Notes: generated from the letters alone by a model not told the origin. DNA of 64,000 nucleotides from Margaritifera margaritifera (GCA_029931535.1 JAQPZY010001048.1:203501-267500); one strand, 5' to 3'. Shown: positions 52,001 to 64,000, counted from the first letter of the stretch. Translations and numbers: made by a program.

Positions 52001-53057
52001 TTTCAATTTATAAATATGCATATGTTGAACATCGCAAGATACATTTCTTCATGTCCGAAATCAATAAATACCATTTGTATGCGCACTTGAATATTGTTTT
52101 GTAAAACGACCTGCTTTGATCACACGTTTTTCCTTTATATACCTATACATACATGAACACTGTCTCTTGATAGCACGATTCTTGCAATTATATCAAACTC
52201 ATTAAATATTAATATTACCTATCTAGAAACTGCTGAGGGTATTACAGTATAACTTTGTACAAATATATATTTTGCGTTAAATATAGCTATGTGCCATTAT
52301 TTATGTTGCTTAAAATAGTTGTGTGCAATTGTTGTTTTGCTTGAAAATATCCTTTTGACATTATTTATATTGCGAAAGAGTTTTACAATCTTTTAAAAAT
52401 TGATCTGCGATCTACTAATTGCACAATGAAGAAATAACGATGTTTATCTAGGAAGTCGAAAGTAGTTCTGTTTTATTGCAGAATTAAAGTGGCCCAGCTG
52501 CGATAAATAATACGATTGATCAAGTCGATGTTTCTTATTTTTAAATGAGTGTTCTGGACTATTCTTATTGTTTCTTTGGAACAAGAGTTGTTCTTTCTGA
52601 ACATTCACGTGTAGGAATAAAATACACATTAAAATGTCAAGTAGTGCAAATATAAGATAGTTGAAATCTGAGTTGATAAATAGATCATTGGCATTTTTTT
52701 TTCTTTTTCTTTTTTGGAGTGTGGGCTAGAGATCCGGGACTAATATTGATATATTTTAATTTGTTTAATGTGGTCCAATTGTAGGATATCTTTACTACTA
52801 TCCTGACATTATTTGTGACAAAACTGTACTCTATTTTGCAGTAATCCCTTGTAAGGTTAAACTAAAAGTATCTATTGGATAGGAATATGCACATATACAT
52901 CATTAAGTAATATTTACAATTGCCGCTTTCCTTTCCATCGTTACTGAAATTGAAATTCGAATATCTACATGTAGGGAAATTAAATGTGAATGGGCACCAT
53001 TGTTGCTCATATCACCAATGATTCGCTAGATTACACAAAGTCTCCAAAGAATATTAC
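46016..53057. other. Intron between exons 3 and 4, no gene recognised
   Basis: AT-rich with the 85-base tandem duplication at 50067. The open frame at 47776-48102 is hydrophobic and T-rich and shows no domain. Confidence 0.5.
50067..50239 (+). repeat. Tandem duplication, 85-86-base unit
   Basis: Two near-identical copies (50067-50151 and 50152-50237), each containing internal repeats of TTTCCCTTTGAAACTTC. Confidence 0.85.
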
Positions 53058-53308
53058 CGAGAATGTTTTCTCCCCCGACTTTGCTTCTATGGTGATTATG
53101 GAGCTGGCAATCTTTTCGTCCATGTTTAACACTGAAGGATTGTCCTCTTCTCTCAACTCGTCACTCGCTAGGCACTCCAGATCCTCCTCCACCAATGTTT
53201 GGTCCATAGCCGCTACCTGGCAACAGACACCTCGGTGGAATGCATTAGTCTCTTCTTCAGATCTTGTATATCTGTAATAAAATATAAACATAATCACAGT
53301 CACCAGGT
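53058..53308 (-). CDS. Exon 3: linker and start of first ZU5-like module, two possible acceptors
   Basis: The donor is TCG then GTAATA (phase 0). Two acceptors fit. The upstream one (TTCTTACACAG at 53309) starts in phase 1 and joins exon 2 in frame. The nearer one (TTATTACAG at 53272) starts in phase 2 and would need another exon. With the upstream acceptor, the junction encodes a short hydrophobic run (LHLVTVIMFIFYY) before a basic/acidic stretch. The rest is acidic (DQTLVEEDLECLASDELREE) and ends in a beta-like segment (SIITIEAKSGEKTFS), which reads on into exon 4. The acidic linker sits where other ZU5/death proteins have a hinge between the N-terminal region and the ZU5 module. Confidence 0.72.
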
Positions 53309-53920
53309 CTGTGTAAGAACGAAAAGGGAATAATGGGACCTATTGTATTGCCTGCATGCACCAAATGTATACCCTCGCGATTAAGAGCACCCCCCGCCCG
53401 TCTGAAGAAATAAAGAAAAGGAAAGGCAAAGACGGATCTATGTCGAGAATGCAATCATGCGTGGTACACAGTTAATACTTCTTTATAAATAATTATCTTA
53501 AACCTTCTGCAATCGAACTATAGATCTCTCGAATCGAACTGATTTTGCAATGTTCCTTGGTTGTTAGAGTAATTCCGGATGTGTGTGTGTATGTATGTGT
53601 GTTCATGTACGTGTGTGTGTGTGTGTCTACCCGTAGCGTAACGTATCTAGGATAAACGCAATTTAAATCATCACGAATACTTGAAATACGTGACAGTGTC
53701 GTGACATTGGGGTTGTCAAATGCACACTGTCTCTCTATTTATAAACCATTCACATATGTTTTTTAATACATATTCGAATGCATTTGAGACAAGTTTTCAA
53801 GGAAAAAACACGGGTTGTTAATGTTAACCTCCTCCTCCTCCGAAATTGGCTTAAATAGCTGTTCGAGACGGCATTGTGTAGATAAATACTTTTTTTAACA
53901 ATTATAGATATTGCACTGTT

Positions 53921-54211
53921 TTGTATAACTTAAATATCAACATGGTGAACATGTTTGCTGCAAAATATACCTGTCTCTGTTTAATGAATGCACGGACAGA
54001 TATCTGCAACAGCCCGTGTGTTGCAATATTTTTTGGCGGGCATGTAGCATCGCTGATTAAAGGGACAAGAATGGCAATAGCATGTCGGATCTATGGTGCG
54101 GTGTGCAGGGCTAGGCTGATATTCACGAGATTTGGCGGAAATGGTCTGGCAATGCGCGGTGTGACAATAGAGGGACGAGCGATGAAGCAGTTTGAGCTTG
54201 CCATGATTTAA
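53921..54211 (+). other. GC-richer open segment of unknown origin next to the PolB-element fragment
   Basis: An open stretch of 96 codons with raised G+C and CpG relative to its flanks. The product (ending CRARLIFTRFGGNGLAMRGV and onward) has no recognised domain. Composition and position suggest another piece of mobile DNA. Not supported as a host gene. Confidence 0.2.
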
Positions 54212-54399
54212 CTAAACGTTTTTTTCATCTTTCAAATTAGACACAATTATGTAATGTGTTCTAAAGTTTCATAACGTTATGTGAGGAAGTAGTTTGATTT
54301 TGTGATTATTAAACTAAACTATTTTCATGTTTTAAGTCAGACATATATAATTTGTTGTAAAGTTTTAAAACGTTATGTCAACAATCATACGCTTGAATG

Positions 54400-55015
54400 A
54401 GTTGCTTTGCTGAAGTTCAGCCGGTTCAAAAGCAACGGAAACAGAAGACAGCGGCTAAGATTGAAAGGGAACTGAGAGCCTTTGTAGATCTGAAAGGCCT
54501 GTCAGGGCAAGACAATGCAATTGAGAAAGACTATTGAGCCACTGGGCCAGAAAAGCACAGGCAAGAAGTCCACGCGTCTGTATTTCTTAGTGGTATGGTG
54601 CCTATTATACAGTCTATGCTCGACAAGGAACTGAGAGCTATGGATGGATCAAAGGTTAGCCTTGAATAATACATCAGCACGGGGTCTGTATGGGTATTTG
54701 TCTGCTGCTAAGTGCTTAAGCTACATTCGTCAAAGTACAGATCAGATCGCAGCCGGAGTTGGATTTCAATACAAAGGTGCATACAACCACGGTCAGTTAT
54801 CAATGTAAAGAAGAAAGATGACAGATGATTTAAGTGGGCCCTCTTGTCTGCTCTGTACTACGCTAATGACCACGTTGATCAGGCATGCAAGTAACGCAAG
54901 AACTTTGGCCAGCTCAACTTTACTGGCATTGACTTTACTGTGAAGGTTAGCAACATTGAAAAGTTTGAGCGACGACACTTAACAATCATGTTAGTGTCTT
55001 TGGCTGATAAAAGCC
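54400..55015 (+). pseudogene. Fragment of a PolB-type mobile element protein (Maverick-like family)
   Basis: A plus-strand region richer in G+C reads, across a few stops, 'TAAKIERELRAFVDLKGLSG', 'EVHASVFLSGMVPIIQSMLD', then 'FKWALLSALYYANDHVDQAC' (54829 on), 'FGQLNFTGIDFTVKVSNIEK' and FERRH. The 'FKWA.lsALy' plus 'GIDFpv....IekFE' block is a hallmark of a family found upstream of, or fused to, protein-primed DNA polymerase B in Polinton-like elements of marine invertebrates. Only this piece is present, with in-frame stops near 54531, 54668 and 54826. It lies in the intron between exons 2 and 3. Confidence 0.6.
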
Positions 55016-58000
55016 TGTAACCGATATGCATCAGCCAGGAAAATGCATGCCAAAATTGTATATACCTGTTATTATTTATTTGTGAAACGCGGGGAGAAAA
55101 GGGCCACTATATATTGATAATGTATCTAAGCCGCTTGGTACGACATCACAATATAAACAACGGATACAACAACGTGTACCGCCATTGTCTCCAATTTTTA
55201 AGCCTGACCGAGCTGTTTTAACCCCACGCTAAAGACTTCCGCGGTACAGGCGAAAAGACACAGCGTGTGTCATTACCGGAACCAGGCAAAAACATCCTAG
55301 CCTTTCAAAATCATTACCGCCGTATGCGCGTACCGTGCGTCAGTTGTGCGGATTGCGAAGTACTAAACGTGCCGACGGAAGGCCCTGCCTGAGTCCCTGA
55401 GAAAAGGTACACATATAAATTGCTTACCAGACCCCATGTAGCGTTTGCTAGTCATTGGCTGCGAAGGTATCTCCAAGGATCGTGTGCATTACCATGGAGT
55501 TGACGCATTTGCCATTATTTTCACCTGCATTTATCCTGCGCAGGAGGTAATTACAGAGGTGCTTGCACGCCACGTCTGCAGGTAATAATCTAGCCGTGTT
55601 AGATCTACCTCTTTTTAACAGGCAACAATATGAACTAAGTAAGAATCATCTAGTGTGAGCAATTCACAAAACAAGTAAAGCTTGCTTCGACTGTGTGGTT
55701 TATCCATACTGCATAGAACGAGTTCAGGTTGGGTTTACGAGACTAGAGTGTTATTTGTGCTCATGGAGAAGACACACTGAAATCAGACCAAGGCGATCTT
55801 GAGTCTAAATGAAATGAAGTTCGGAGTATAAAAGGGGTACAACTAGATATTAATTTAAGCAAACGTTAAAAAAAGAATATGACAAATTTTCCCGATACGT
55901 GCCGGAGAGGAAGATGGTGAAACAAAAAATAAATAAATAAATAAATGCTCTAACATAGGAACTATTATCGCGCTAAAGCTAAGGGTTCATTTGTATCATT
56001 TAGTAATATCTCATATATATATAAGTAAACAGTTAATCAAAAATGATTAGATCACCATCAAGTCTTCGTCTCTTTCAAAAGCTCGGTATCATAACACTTT
56101 ATGGAATAGGCATTGTAAATAGCAGACAATAAAATTGAACTCATTTTGTAATGGTTATATTTAACTATGGTTTGTCCCTTTCTCAAATGGACAAACCGAT
56201 TATTTTAAACCATCACAATTTCAGATGCCACTTTAGTTTGTCTTGTTTCATAATAGTACCCATTATATTTCTCAATTTTGTATTATATCGCATAGACAAC
56301 TGAATGTTTGGCCCACTAATGCGAATCAGTTGTTATCTGATTGAAAACGATTCATTCTTTCAGGTCAGACAAATTGCAAACGTGCAATGTACCAGTTGAT
56401 CTACCTGGAATTGTATATTTAGCAGAATGTTGTCACAATGAATATGGGATAATCTGATTTTGCTCAAATCTATATATTCTAAAATCTTGTGTTTATCCAG
56501 TTAGTCACTCCATAATTGTACAGTTACCAAAATATTGGGAGGAAACGAAATTGTGGTAGAATAAATACGTTTTCATCAATGAATGTATGCGATCCGTATT
56601 TAAATTCTTAAGTTGGATGTTTAATGATATGATGGTTTAATTATATCATTGAATTCGTTGGTTCTAATCGCATTAAGAACACTTCTCAGTATGCAAATAC
56701 CAACATTATATTGCAATGTTTTGTGTCAAGCTCAGATCATACAATTATTAACATTGAAAGCCCAACCAAATGAACAAAACAACGTCAAATATCAGTAGAG
56801 AGAATATTACATGAGTCTTGTTACAAAAAGGATACAAATAATACATAATTTGTCAAATGCTGATGCTTTTCTCAAAACGTATTGCAAAACATTTCAACAT
56901 TAGTTTGCGGCACGTACTTATAGCTGCAAGGTTTAGCATTATTCATCATAGTCCTGATACATCGTCTTTCTGACCTTGTTTGTCTTGAAAGTACAAAGTT
57001 TAAATTCATGTTTCACATCCAAACCACACAGCAACCTGTTTAATCATACAAACAATAATCTGATCCATACATTAAAGAGCGAAAGACACTTTTTTTTTAC
57101 AATATTCGTCCTGGGCGGTATAATGTCTGCAAACTCATCTGTGCAAACCACTTCACAGCGCAGCAACTTCCGGAATAACTATTGCGAGGTTATACACTTT
57201 CACTTGAAGTGCTCCATGTGTCGAGAAGTGTCAAATGTTTTGATTGGCATGCATTACGCCGATTTATGAGAGGCTTTATAAACAAGGAAGTCTACAAATC
57301 TGATCTAGTAGTCATAGCGTATATTTACATTAGAATACTGACTTTTGGTGTTTACAGTTAAACACTACCTTTATTGTCAAATATGTAGATACCCGTCAAT
57401 CACAAGTGAAGCAATACATTTTGATTCACTTTTCCGTTAAGCCTGAAAAGGCATTTGCTGAGAACGGCTTGGACTTTGAGAATTGGGAAGATAGTTATAA
57501 AGTGACATATCTTGTCAAGATAGGCCACTGTAAAACGTACAGCTATTCAATGAAAAGTATACACTTTTATTGCAGAATTTTTTAAATGATAAAATTTAAC
57601 ATTCAGTTTCCACGTACATTTTCGATATGCATTTGGACAGCTTGATATAAGGAAAATTATTTAATTCCAAACAGCAGGATGAGTGTTTCAATTACCTATG
57701 TGTATATAGAGCAAAAGACAACACTCTTTAATCTCTTGTGAGAACTCTCGTTTTTGAATATTCGTTAAAACCACATGAAAACATATTTATTAGACTGATT
57801 TAACCCACACAGGTGATAGTATGCCAGACATCAACGCATACGCTCACATATAGGCACTTTTAGGAAAGTTTTGTCGGAAGATGTTTGCGTGGGTATTACG
57901 TTGAATTCATTATTATGCCGCTGAAAGCCAAAGTGCTATGTCTCGTTTAATTCGATATTTTTCTCATTGAAATTACTCTTTTTCGAATTATATTGTAAGT

Positions 58001-58060
58001 TCTTTCGAAAGATTTTAAATGACTGATAAGGTTTCATTCGGCATAGAAGTAGGCACTTAC
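55016..58060. other. Intron between exons 2 and 3, no gene recognised
   Basis: Slightly GC-richer at 55180-55600, where it may still be mobile DNA. No frame could be assigned. Confidence 0.45.
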
Positions 58061-58816
58061 GTAATTGGTTTCCAGTTAGCAGGATCCCGTTTCTTTTTTC
58101 TTCTTCTATTCGTTTTCTTTCGATTTCCTCTAGCCTAAGCCTTTCCTCCTCTTCTCTTTTTCGCCTCGCTTTTTCTTGCCGTTTTCTCTCCTCTTCTTCT
58201 TTCTTGCGTCTTTTCTCATCGTCTTCTTGTCGTCTACGCTCCTCTTCTTCTTTCAGTTTCCTTTCCTCTTCTTCTTTTCGTTTACATTCTTCCTCTTCCT
58301 GTCTCAATCGCTCTTCTTCCGCTCTTGTTCTCCTCTCCTCCTCCACTTTTCTGTCTCGTTCTTCTTCTTATCTTATCGTGCGCTCTTCCTCTTCTTTCAA
58401 TCGCCTTTGCTCCTCCTCTTTTCTTTTCCGTTCTTTATTTTCCCTTCGCTTGCGTTCTTCGTCTTGTTTTTGTTCTTGCTCTTCCTTTTTACTTTGTCTT
58501 CTTTCATCCTCTACGTTTTTCTTTTTTTCTTCTTTTTCACCCTTCCCCTTGTTATTCAGTCTTATTTTGTCCTTTTCGGCAGTCATCCAGCTATCAATGC
58601 TACCTTTCAGCTTTTTCACATCTTGCATTGTCGCGCCCATTCCTTCATCAATATCAGCCATTATTGTCTGAGTTATTAGAATGGATTCCTGTAGTTGTTG
58701 CTTAAATTCTTCTATTTTATGTAATCGCAGTGCAAACTCCATTTTCTTTGCGTCTAAATTTCTAGCTTCTTTTGGCGTAGTGGGTTCATTTTTCCTCTTA
58801 AGCCGTGGGTTTTCCT
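58061..58816 (-). CDS. Exon 2: long charged coiled coil, with in-frame stop
   Basis: Acceptor TTACAG and donor GTAAGT bracket 756 bases, phase 1 to phase 1, matching exons 1 and 3. It encodes about 252 residues (114-365): a linker, a helical segment (around EFALRLHKIEEFKQQLQ), then a very regular run of Glu, Lys and Arg typical of a single long alpha helix or coiled coil. Such segments usually drive oligomerisation. One TAA codon at 58370-58368 (about residue 263) interrupts the helix in frame. The same frame continues cleanly on the far side for over 100 codons, with an ATG at 58346 soon after. No nearby GT/AG pair would splice it out, so it is a nonsense allele, an assembly error or a sign of gene decay. 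Low sequence complexity means homology searches here would hit many unrelated proteins. Confidence 0.82.
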
Positions 58817-60094
58817 CTGTAATTCAACTTATTACATAATGATACAGATATGCCACATTTAATGAATAAATTGTAAGTTCTAATTTAAGAAAGACGCTTG
58901 TTATGATCAAGTATAGCTTTTGTCATCACCTTTTTTAAAAAAATAAATCGATACTACTTGGTCACATTCCTCCTTGCACTTGTCTATTCTGTTTTTCGTT
59001 TCCTCCTGAGGAGACTTCAAACCATAGCATATATCATGAATATCCATTAATAATATTAAGTAATTTTAAGAGAAGAACATTACGAAGGGTGCTTGCAATA
59101 ATAGTAAGAAACCAATGTTTTGTATTTGGTTTATTTTACATAAACTCTCTGAATGAAGCTTTTCAAAAAACACTGTATGCAAAATGTCTACATTGACTTT
59201 ATTTGTATTCTTCCATGGGAGATGACACCCTTTTAACATTCACTTGTTGTATCTACTTTAAGATTATCAGTAAGTAAGTAGAAACACGTTAGTCCAGAAT
59301 TTTTCCTCTGATTCTGATTTACCACTCCCTTTTTTGTTATGCCAAGTAATAATGTGAATGATAAGTTTGTTATGTTTCAAAAACACGAATCAATTAAATA
59401 ACACATGGATGAAAAATAGAACTTGTTCATGACGACATTGATAATCGTGTATGCAGATAAACTGAAAAAGTATTAGAGACATAAACACGTTTAACATTTT
59501 TAACATTGCGTTTATTTTTATTACTTTAATTATATTGTTATTTCTGAAAACACTATACTGGAAAACTTCGAAGCAGATGATTTTATGCAAACACGTGCTG
59601 TGTGGAGGCATTCAATATTGTCTGCTTTTTCCACATTAAGACTACTCACATACAAGTGGCGCAATATTAAATTATGAATACCAGCCTATCACACCCATTC
59701 ATTTAAGATATGGTCTTTCCATGCAAGTGTGAACAAATTGTAGAGAATTAATAAAGACCGCATTGAGTGAACACTGAATTGACATCGCAAGGTGATTGCT
59801 TAGATTGTCAGAGCTTTCCTGTTAAAGCTATAGAGTCGCAAAGATATAAATAATTGGGTCTATCGTAGCATTAAACCATGAAAATGATAGGCATTCCCTT
59901 AGCACACAAGGATTAAAACATAGGCCAGAAAATGAACTCTTTGAAATTAGATTATTCAAGGAAAGTATTGATATTCTGAACATAAACATGCACTATCTGG
60001 GTCAGTTATTCGAAGAATTTCAATGTTATTCAAGCTGATATTTGGTTGCACCAATTAGATGCATCATATAAAGACAAACAAGAGTATAACTTAC

Positions 60095-60434
60095 CTGTTG
60101 AATTGGGCTTAAGTCGATTGTACTTTTGCCCAGTATCGTCACTTCTTTGTTCTTTCCGAATATTAATATTGTTCAGTGTATCTCTTAGCCTCTCTTGAAC
60201 TATTTGTGTTGAATTGTTCAGAGTTAGACGCAACTCTCCCATCTGTCTGTCGATTTCCTTAGCATACTTTGCAATTTGTGTTATTACATCCTTAGCATGA
60301 GTGATTTCAGATATGCAGTTGTTTTCGAAAACATTAAATTCTGTTTCGTCTTCAAAATCCATTGGAGGTTCGGATAAAACTTGTACATTCTCTATTTCCT
60401 GTCTTACAAGGCTCAATGCTTTGATGTCCTCCAT
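60095..60434 (-). CDS. Exon 1 (first coding exon) of coiled-coil/ZU5/UPA/death-domain gene
   Basis: Opens with ATG at 60434 in a good initiation context (G at -3 and +4) and reads 113 codons to a GTAAGT donor at 60094, ending in phase 1. The encoded segment (MEDIKALSLVRQEIENV...) is acidic and mostly helical, with regularly spaced hydrophobics, so it looks like the start of a coiled coil. An acceptor (TTAG) lies just upstream at 60437, so this is an internal exon of the transcript with at least one leader exon before it. The next exon starts in phase 1, which matches. No signal peptide is visible, so a cytoplasmic product is likely. The alternative is that translation starts further upstream, because the 61.2 kb exon is open in the compatible frame. 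Confidence 0.78.
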
Positions 60435-60542
60435 TCCTAATTGGTATGTATATGTAACAGCTCATCCACTCTTTCTTAAAATATAGACATATCAAGTTAT
60501 TGTTTAGAGAAAAGATCACACACACACACACTCTCTTTCCCT

Positions 60543-60545
<3 letters not shown>

Positions 60546-60593
<48 letters not shown>
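60546..60593 (+). repeat. (TA)n microsatellite
   Basis: TA run of about 48 bases in the intron just upstream of the first coding exon. Confidence 0.95.
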
Positions 60594-60596
<3 letters not shown>

Positions 60597-60859
60597 CCTG
60601 TTTTTGTAGGTGTAGTTCAGTAGAGACCTTCATAGCATTTGTTTCCAGTATGCATATTTATCCACTCTTTGTTTCTTTAAGATCAATGCAGTTAGTTGAT
60701 GTAGTGTATTTATATCCATTTCAAGAAGATTGGCATACAAAACCCATTTAATTGTATTATGCTATGTATTCCTATTTTCCGATAGATCCTCAAAGCTCTT
60801 TTTATTGCATAATGTTACCTTGGTCATCATTAGTTTTATAAAAAAAACAAAGCTTTGCC

Positions 60860-60860
<1 letters not shown>

Positions 60861-60906
<46 letters not shown>

Positions 60907-60912
60907 TAATAC

Positions 60913-60944
<32 letters not shown>

Positions 60945-60952
60945 GTAACAAT
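60861..60952 (+). repeat. (AAT)n microsatellite
   Basis: AAT repeats with interruptions. Confidence 0.95.
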
Positions 60953-61224
60953 ATATTTTGTCAATACGGAAATTCAATTAGCTCAAAAACGTTTACCCTT
61001 GCAGTCCTGCTAATATAATCAAAATTAAAAAATACTAATACACAGCATAAATAGCCGGATACAAACAACTGTACACAAATACGCACACAAGCACGCACAC
61101 ACACAGAGAAAGAAAAAGAGAGAGATAGGAAGACAATACCAAATTTCCCTTAGAATCCATACAGAATGGTCAAAAAACGACCGAGTGACACTAAAATGTT
61201 ATAATATACTGTTTACACTCCTAC

Positions 61225-61314
61225 CTGACTTGTCAAGCGTGATTAATACTCTGGATAAGAAGCACGAAACAAAGTATATGTGTTGTTGTTTGGAAACGCC
61301 GTCACTGTGGCAAC
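61225..61314 (-). other. Possible upstream exon (leader or N-terminal extension) of the ZU5/death gene
   Basis: A pyrimidine-rich acceptor (TTGCCACAG) and a GTAGGA donor bracket about 90 bases. It ends in phase 1, and joining it to the acceptor before the 60434 ATG keeps an open frame. It contains no ATG of its own in that frame, so if real it is probably leader sequence, with the exon carrying the 60434 ATG starting the protein. Short open stretches like this occur by chance. Confidence 0.35.
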
Positions 61315-62666
61315 ACACACGGAAGTGAAATTCAAGCAAGCTTGCCGGATGACGTCTTTGTGCTATGAAATATACACACATTAATCTTTAGTACCCTAAA
61401 TAATAAAATGTTCCGAATTCGACGTACTACAGCACTATGCTCTTAATAAATTATGATACAGGTAAATGTCATGAGGTATAAAACCCCTTTTAAAATTGGC
61501 CAGTTGTACCAGGTATCATTTGCGATACAGCCTGTCACATAATGCAGGCAGAACTGTTGTACCGAGCTTAGCAAAGTAACAAACAATGTGACCCTATTGT
61601 ATCACCCTGTGGTATATTTACACTTTGAAACTCATTTGCATTCTCCGTAAATGTTTAGTTTGGCTCCATGCACCAACGTCAAAATATGGAGGCTCATCTT
61701 ACAAATGTACTGAGTTATGTTTCTATAAGTGCATGTATGGGTGGATGGATTGTAGCAAGGTGCAGCACATAAATATGTTTGGATTGATTGATGATACAAA
61801 TTAGACAGACATAAATATAATGATATAGATCTCTTAAATTCGTCCCCTGCTGAGAATGTTACTCGGATATGTGGGTAACGACACCGGTCGCATTGCGTGC
61901 ACGAACCAACCCTCATACCCTCTCAACGAGGCGCACATTAGTGTTCAATCCAATAAATAATTGCGACATTTTGTTACTCTATCTATCTGGCTATCGCTTA
62001 TGAAACTGAGTTTTTGATAAAAGTTTAGCCCGCGGTCATGTGTCGCTGAATGCTCGAATCTGTGAATTCATTCTACGCCACGTGGACTATGGCCCATTTG
62101 TTTGTCAATAATCAGTCAATAACTCTTGATTATATATTTAGAGATAAGCATAATAATCATCATGTGATATTATAAGAGTAACTCAATTAAAACAATTTTT
62201 GTTAACGGTTTACTGTACATTGTACATGACATTCATTTGTGATTGAAACCTGAACACGGCACAGAAATACACGCTACTTTATTACTAAGGTAGCGTGCTT
62301 ATATGTGACGTGTTGCTCGTTCAGCAGTATACGAAACTTACGTTTATTAAAGGGGTTAAAATGCCATCTGGCAGAAGAAACACAGCGAAATATTGACATT
62401 CGAAGAATTAGTGCCTTCAGCAAGTAACACAATACGTCAATGAAATCTGAAGGAATAATTATGCACATATGCTCATTAGAAGATTCCTCGAAGGTGTTGT
62501 GGGCGCCTTTGTCCTTTTACAGTGTTGCTGTCACGCCATGGTGGGACTCCCGCTTTGGAAAGTGTCCTGACTGTTGTCTTCTGTACCGAGTGATTTATAA
62601 TTCTACTCTGAAGTCACTGTAATAAGGCGTTACACAATAAATGAACCCATATACGGCATCCCTTAC

Positions 62667-62830
62667 CGCTGCCAAGGAAGCCCGACGGAAGCTTTCCACT
62701 CACGCAGACTGAGACTGGATCATGTGATCAATACGTGGACCGCTCAGATCACACAATGCTGAGCTGGATCAGACATGAATTCCACACAGCGGTGTCGCAA
62801 CTCTTCTGATTCAAGCGACTTGGAAACAGC
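62667..62830 (-). other. Possible non-coding first exon, locally GC- and CpG-rich
   Basis: This stretch has clearly more G+C and CpG than its surroundings and ends at a good donor (GCAGCG then GTAAGG). It contains only tiny ATG-initiated frames. It would suit a leader exon close to the promoter of the minus-strand ZU5/death gene. The right edge is a guess and no TATA box was recognised. An old repeat could also explain the composition. Confidence 0.25.
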
Positions 62831-64000
62831 CTAAATAAACCTCATACATGTAATGCATGGGGTTGAACCTTTTAGATCAGTATGGTGAATGTACAACTAT
62901 ACATGATATGCATGCGTGCACAACAAAAGACCTTGTTAAACATTAGAACTGTTCTTCGTTATGAACGAGAATATGGAATTACATGGTAACAATACTTATA
63001 CCTAATTTTTTTTACATAAAATGATCAAACGGCATTACAAGAAACTGATCCCGCACTACACAATATTCATATTTTTAATCAGTTTGTCAATTTAATAAGT
63101 ATTAAGCGAAAATGAGTTTGCATATAATTGATCTTCAGGAATGAGTGACTTTATTTTTGTGAAAGTTTGACCAAAGGATTGATATGTACATGTGGAAAGT
63201 CGCGCAGAGTGTAGAAAACAGAAAAGGCGGTATTGACGTGTAGTGTACTGTAGGATAAAAGTTACCTCCTACAAAGCGTTGATGTATAATTGGGTATTTA
63301 ACGCAGCGGGACACTGCTTGCGCATCGTGGTTGGCGCCAGCGGTTAAAATCAACGGTTAAAATCAGTAGAATTACTTTTAGAACATTTATTTTGTTTCTC
63401 GTATTCGTACATGGCATTGAAATCAGCCCAGGTCGAAAGCCTTTACGGAGACGCCCCCACCGCCAATAAAACAAAAACAAAAGAAACAAAAAATAGAAAA
63501 AACATGGAATCAAATGCAATAGAGTCTAATAGCCGATACTACTTCAAGCAGCAGCCTAACCACGTTGAATCCAGAAAGGCTAGTCCTCATGTCACCCTAG
63601 CTTCATGGACTTGGAGCCACAGACAGAGCCACGTAAACCAAAATCAAACACAAATTTAGCTAAGGACCCAGGCTAGTGTATTGGTGATGATCCAAGATAT
63701 ATACGCCTCTCACTCTATCCAATGCCATATCCAGCAATCTTGGAACTAATTCTGATAAAATTATAAAATTATACTAATATCACGGAATTACTTAGTGACA
63801 TAAGCATGAGGAGGCGAGGTAAGAAATGTACAGTGGATTAAGTAGTAAGTCAAACCTACGACTGATCATGATATTTTATCAGATTTCTCGATGCTTTGTT
63901 ACCGTTGTCAACTATAGGAGTGCTACATGCAGAGGCTGAGTGTGTCCTGAGTTTGTCTGAAAAGATCATGAGTCTATAAGAAAAATAATATCATGATAAT
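62831..64000. other. No gene recognised
   Basis: Upstream flank of the ZU5/death gene. Short overlapping frames at 63298-63659 show no motifs. Confidence 0.5.

Noticed and set aside
58176..58705. Plus-strand frames of 126-167 codons rich in Phe, Leu and Ser
   Set aside because: They are the antisense of the minus-strand Glu/Lys coiled-coil exon, which has splice sites and phase support.

Overview
This is an AT-rich, intron- and repeat-rich animal genome window with no bacterial features. Its repeat set (tRNA-derived SINEs, a DIRS-like element, a Penelope-like tail with hammerhead-like cores, Polinton/Maverick-like remnants, long TA, TC and TGTA microsatellites) together with a coiled-coil/ZU5/UPA/death-domain gene suggests a lophotrochozoan, most likely a bivalve mollusc. 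That assignment is inference.

One host gene can be assembled with confidence. It lies on the minus strand and spans about 48 kb, from the first coding exon at 60434 to the stop at 12896, with possible leader exons out to about 62.8 kb. Fourteen coding exons were found by matching GT/AG splice sites and intron phases. In order they encode an N-terminal coiled-coil region (60.1-60.4 kb), a long Glu/Lys/Arg coiled coil (58.1-58.8 kb), a linker (53.1-53.3 kb), ZU5-like beta modules (43.3, 38.2, 37.1, 35.4 kb), a UPA-like domain (33.9, 33.0 kb), a first death-domain-like fold (31.7, 28.4, 27.8, 25.9 kb) and a C-terminal death domain (12.9-13.2 kb). The ZU5-ZU5-UPA-death order is that of the ankyrin and PIDD1 signalling modules. 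The sequence carries an in-frame stop in the coiled coil and at least one frameshift in the last death domain. At least one linker exon before the last exon was not found. A second, hydrophobic exon at 34.7-35.1 kb has the same phases as the 35.4 kb exon and could be a mutually exclusive, membrane-spanning alternative.

Everything else recognised is mobile or repetitive DNA, mostly inside the introns: a degenerate DIRS-like retroelement (39.3-42.7 kb, minus), a degenerate integrase with chromodomain from a Polinton-like element (about 17.1-20.5 kb, plus), a PolB-element fragment (54.4-55.0 kb, plus), a broken Cys-rich repeat-family gene (45.2-46.0 kb, plus), a Penelope-like GIY-YIG tail (27.4 kb, plus) with an inverted piece of its 3' end and hammerhead-like cores (27.3, 29.8, 31.1 kb), two related solo LTRs beginning with perfect heat-shock elements (9.3-9.8 and 29.1-29.6 kb), two tRNA-derived SINEs (16.6 and 21.1 kb), three tandem minisatellites and many microsatellites. 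The first 12 kb hold no recognisable gene.
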